Shown here in pieces: positions 63,261 through 64,000 of a stretch of 64,000 nucleotides of DNA. Each line of letters begins with the position of its first letter. Position 1 is the first letter of the stretch. The position numbers and the translations under genes are program-made. Source of the DNA: Halorubrum sp. 48-1-W (GTDB lineage: Archaea > Halobacteriota > Halobacteria > Halobacteriales > Haloferacaceae); the NCBI RefSeq assembly GCF_003287355.1, contig NZ_QMIM01000020.1, positions 24,928 through 88,927 of the forward strand, in the 5' to 3' direction. Below the pieces are notes generated by a model. That model searched no databases. It was not told the origin of the DNA and saw only the letters and a program-made list of their open reading frames with translations.

Positions 63261-63926
63261 ATGACATCTCGTCGTCGATTCTTGCTCGCGGGGGTGACGG
63301 CAGGGACGGTCGCCCTCGGCGGGTGTACCGACGCCGTCGAGGTCGCGACACAGGATGAGATCGAGCGCTCGGCCGAGCCGGCCGAGCCAAAGGAGTCGAG
63401 CGTCGAGGAGACCGGCTTCGAGGAGGTTCGCAACGAGACGGTCGTCGTCGAGGAGGAGTTCGAGGAGTTCGGCCAGCGCCGGGAGTTTACCGCGCGAACG
63501 GAGGTCCGTGCGTACCTTCGGGAGATCCAGTCGGATCTGACCGGCCAGGAGCAGTCGGTGTTCGCCGTCGTGAGCACGCCGGGCGTCGACGCGGCCGGCC
63601 AACAGCTCAGCCCGCTCGCGAACATGGACGAGGAGGAGCTGATCCGGGAGGCGCGCAGTGAAATAGGCGGGGAGTTCGACGGCGAGATCGAGGACCCGGA
63701 GCTCGACGAGACGATCGAACAGGAGATCTACGGTGAGACCAGAGAAGTGAGCGTCTACGAGGTGACCGTGATCCTTCCGGACGGCACCGAAGAACAGGGA
63801 TACCTCCACCTCACGATCGTCGAGCGCGGCGAGGACGTGATCCTCGTCGCCGGGGCGTATCCCGCCGACGTCGAGGGCGAACGCGAGCGGATCGAGCGGT
63901 TGTTCGAATCGCTCGAAAACGAGTGA
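63261..63926 (+). CDS. Tat-exported lipoprotein (DUF6517-like)
   Basis: A 221-residue haloarchaeal lipoprotein. MTSRRRFLLAGVTAGTVALG then GCTD gives twin arginines and a lipobox, so it is exported by Tat and lipid-anchored at Cys 22. The mature domain resembles a widespread haloarchaeal family of unknown role: beta strands with VFAVVSTPGVDAAGQQLSPL and RGEDVILVAGAYPADV. GTG 63243 in frame is possible, but ATG 63261 gives a normal Tat signal. A TATA-like element (gatatattc) lies at about 63230. Confidence 0.82.
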   Translation: MTSRRRFLLAGVTAGTVALGGCTDAVEVATQDEIERSAEPAEPKESSVEETGFEEVRNETVVVEEEFEEFGQRREFTARTEVRAYLREIQSDLTGQEQSVFAVVSTPGVDAAGQQLSPLANMDEEELIREARSEIGGEFDGEIEDPELDETIEQEIYGETREVSVYEVTVILPDGTEEQGYLHLTIVERGEDVILVAGAYPADVEGERERIERLFESLENE

Positions 63927-63961
63927 AGACGTCCGGGCGACGTGGTTACGGAAACTCAAGG

Positions 63962-64000
63962 AGAAAGCCCCGGGCTTTAGCGCGGGGATGAATCCGACAA
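63962..64000 (+). mobile_element. IS200/IS605 right-end-like hairpin at the window edge
   Basis: The segment gccccgggctttagcgcggg followed by gatgaatccgacaa resembles the conserved 3' end (right-end hairpin) of haloarchaeal TnpB-type elements. The stem ccccg/cggggc-type pairs with loop ttta and one mismatch. The gene just upstream is a lipoprotein, not tnpB, so this is a solitary end or the start of something beyond the window. Confidence 0.5.

Overview
The window is haloarchaeal chromosome, most likely Halorubrum or a close relative of the Halobacteria. The evidence is the very high GC, the acidic proteins, leaderless or overlapping (ATGA/TGATG) gene starts, Tat-type lipoproteins, and typical archaeal genes: fibrillarin/Nop5, RPA with its partners, TFB, Rpo11, proteasome beta, AglB, KEOPS Pcc1 and a fused PurN/PurH. 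No gene was identified by database search. All calls rest on recognition of motifs and family sequences.

1-27 kb is mostly core. It holds an arginine-deiminase-type gene end, nop5-flpA, a short TFB-like protein, tRNA-Leu(UAG) with a partial 3' repeat, mutL, a thiolase/DUF35-like pair, a membrane-protein/alkaline-phosphatase-superfamily/two-glycosyltransferase locus (glycolipid or glycan synthesis), the rpa-rpap-phosphoesterase operon, rpo11, a thiolase plus HMG-CoA-synthase-like/DUF35 fusion, an enoyl-CoA hydratase plus 3-hydroxyacyl-CoA dehydrogenase pair, and an rps15-recJ-like-pcc1-rps1e operon. A PHP-domain protein and an asparagine-synthase-type enzyme follow.

27-48 kb is also largely core: a uracil-DNA glycosylase, a 57-residue protein behind a strong TATA box, psmB, pssA, a stomatin-like protein, regulators, a DUF84 NTPase, a cobalamin-binding protein, tfb, aroD, purNH, purB, methylmalonyl-CoA epimerase and mutase, a formate/nitrite-type channel, a DUF368 transporter, the oligosaccharyltransferase aglB and an AglG-like glycosyltransferase. 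DUF368, aglB and the glycosyltransferases form an N-glycosylation neighbourhood.

49.4-59.3 kb is an AT-rich accessory island, visibly unlike its surroundings in base use. It carries a cysteine-synthase-like enzyme, a decayed transposase, an asparagine-synthetase-like enzyme without the N-terminal cysteine, a GT61-type glycosyltransferase, a sulfatase-family gene interrupted by one in-frame TGA, an intact sulfatase-family gene and a polysaccharide flippase. This looks like a transferred cell-surface glycan cassette placed beside aglB. The composition change falls inside the GT2 gene at 48825-49712.

59.4-64 kb returns to GC-rich sequence: an RNA-ligase-like protein lacking catalytic residues, a beta-propeller/membrane/pseudokinase receptor-like protein, and a Tat lipoprotein. 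Short tandem repeats of 18-26 bp recur between genes throughout. Two hairpins resemble IS200/IS605 (TnpB) right ends, and a small MITE-like element lies between aroD and purNH.
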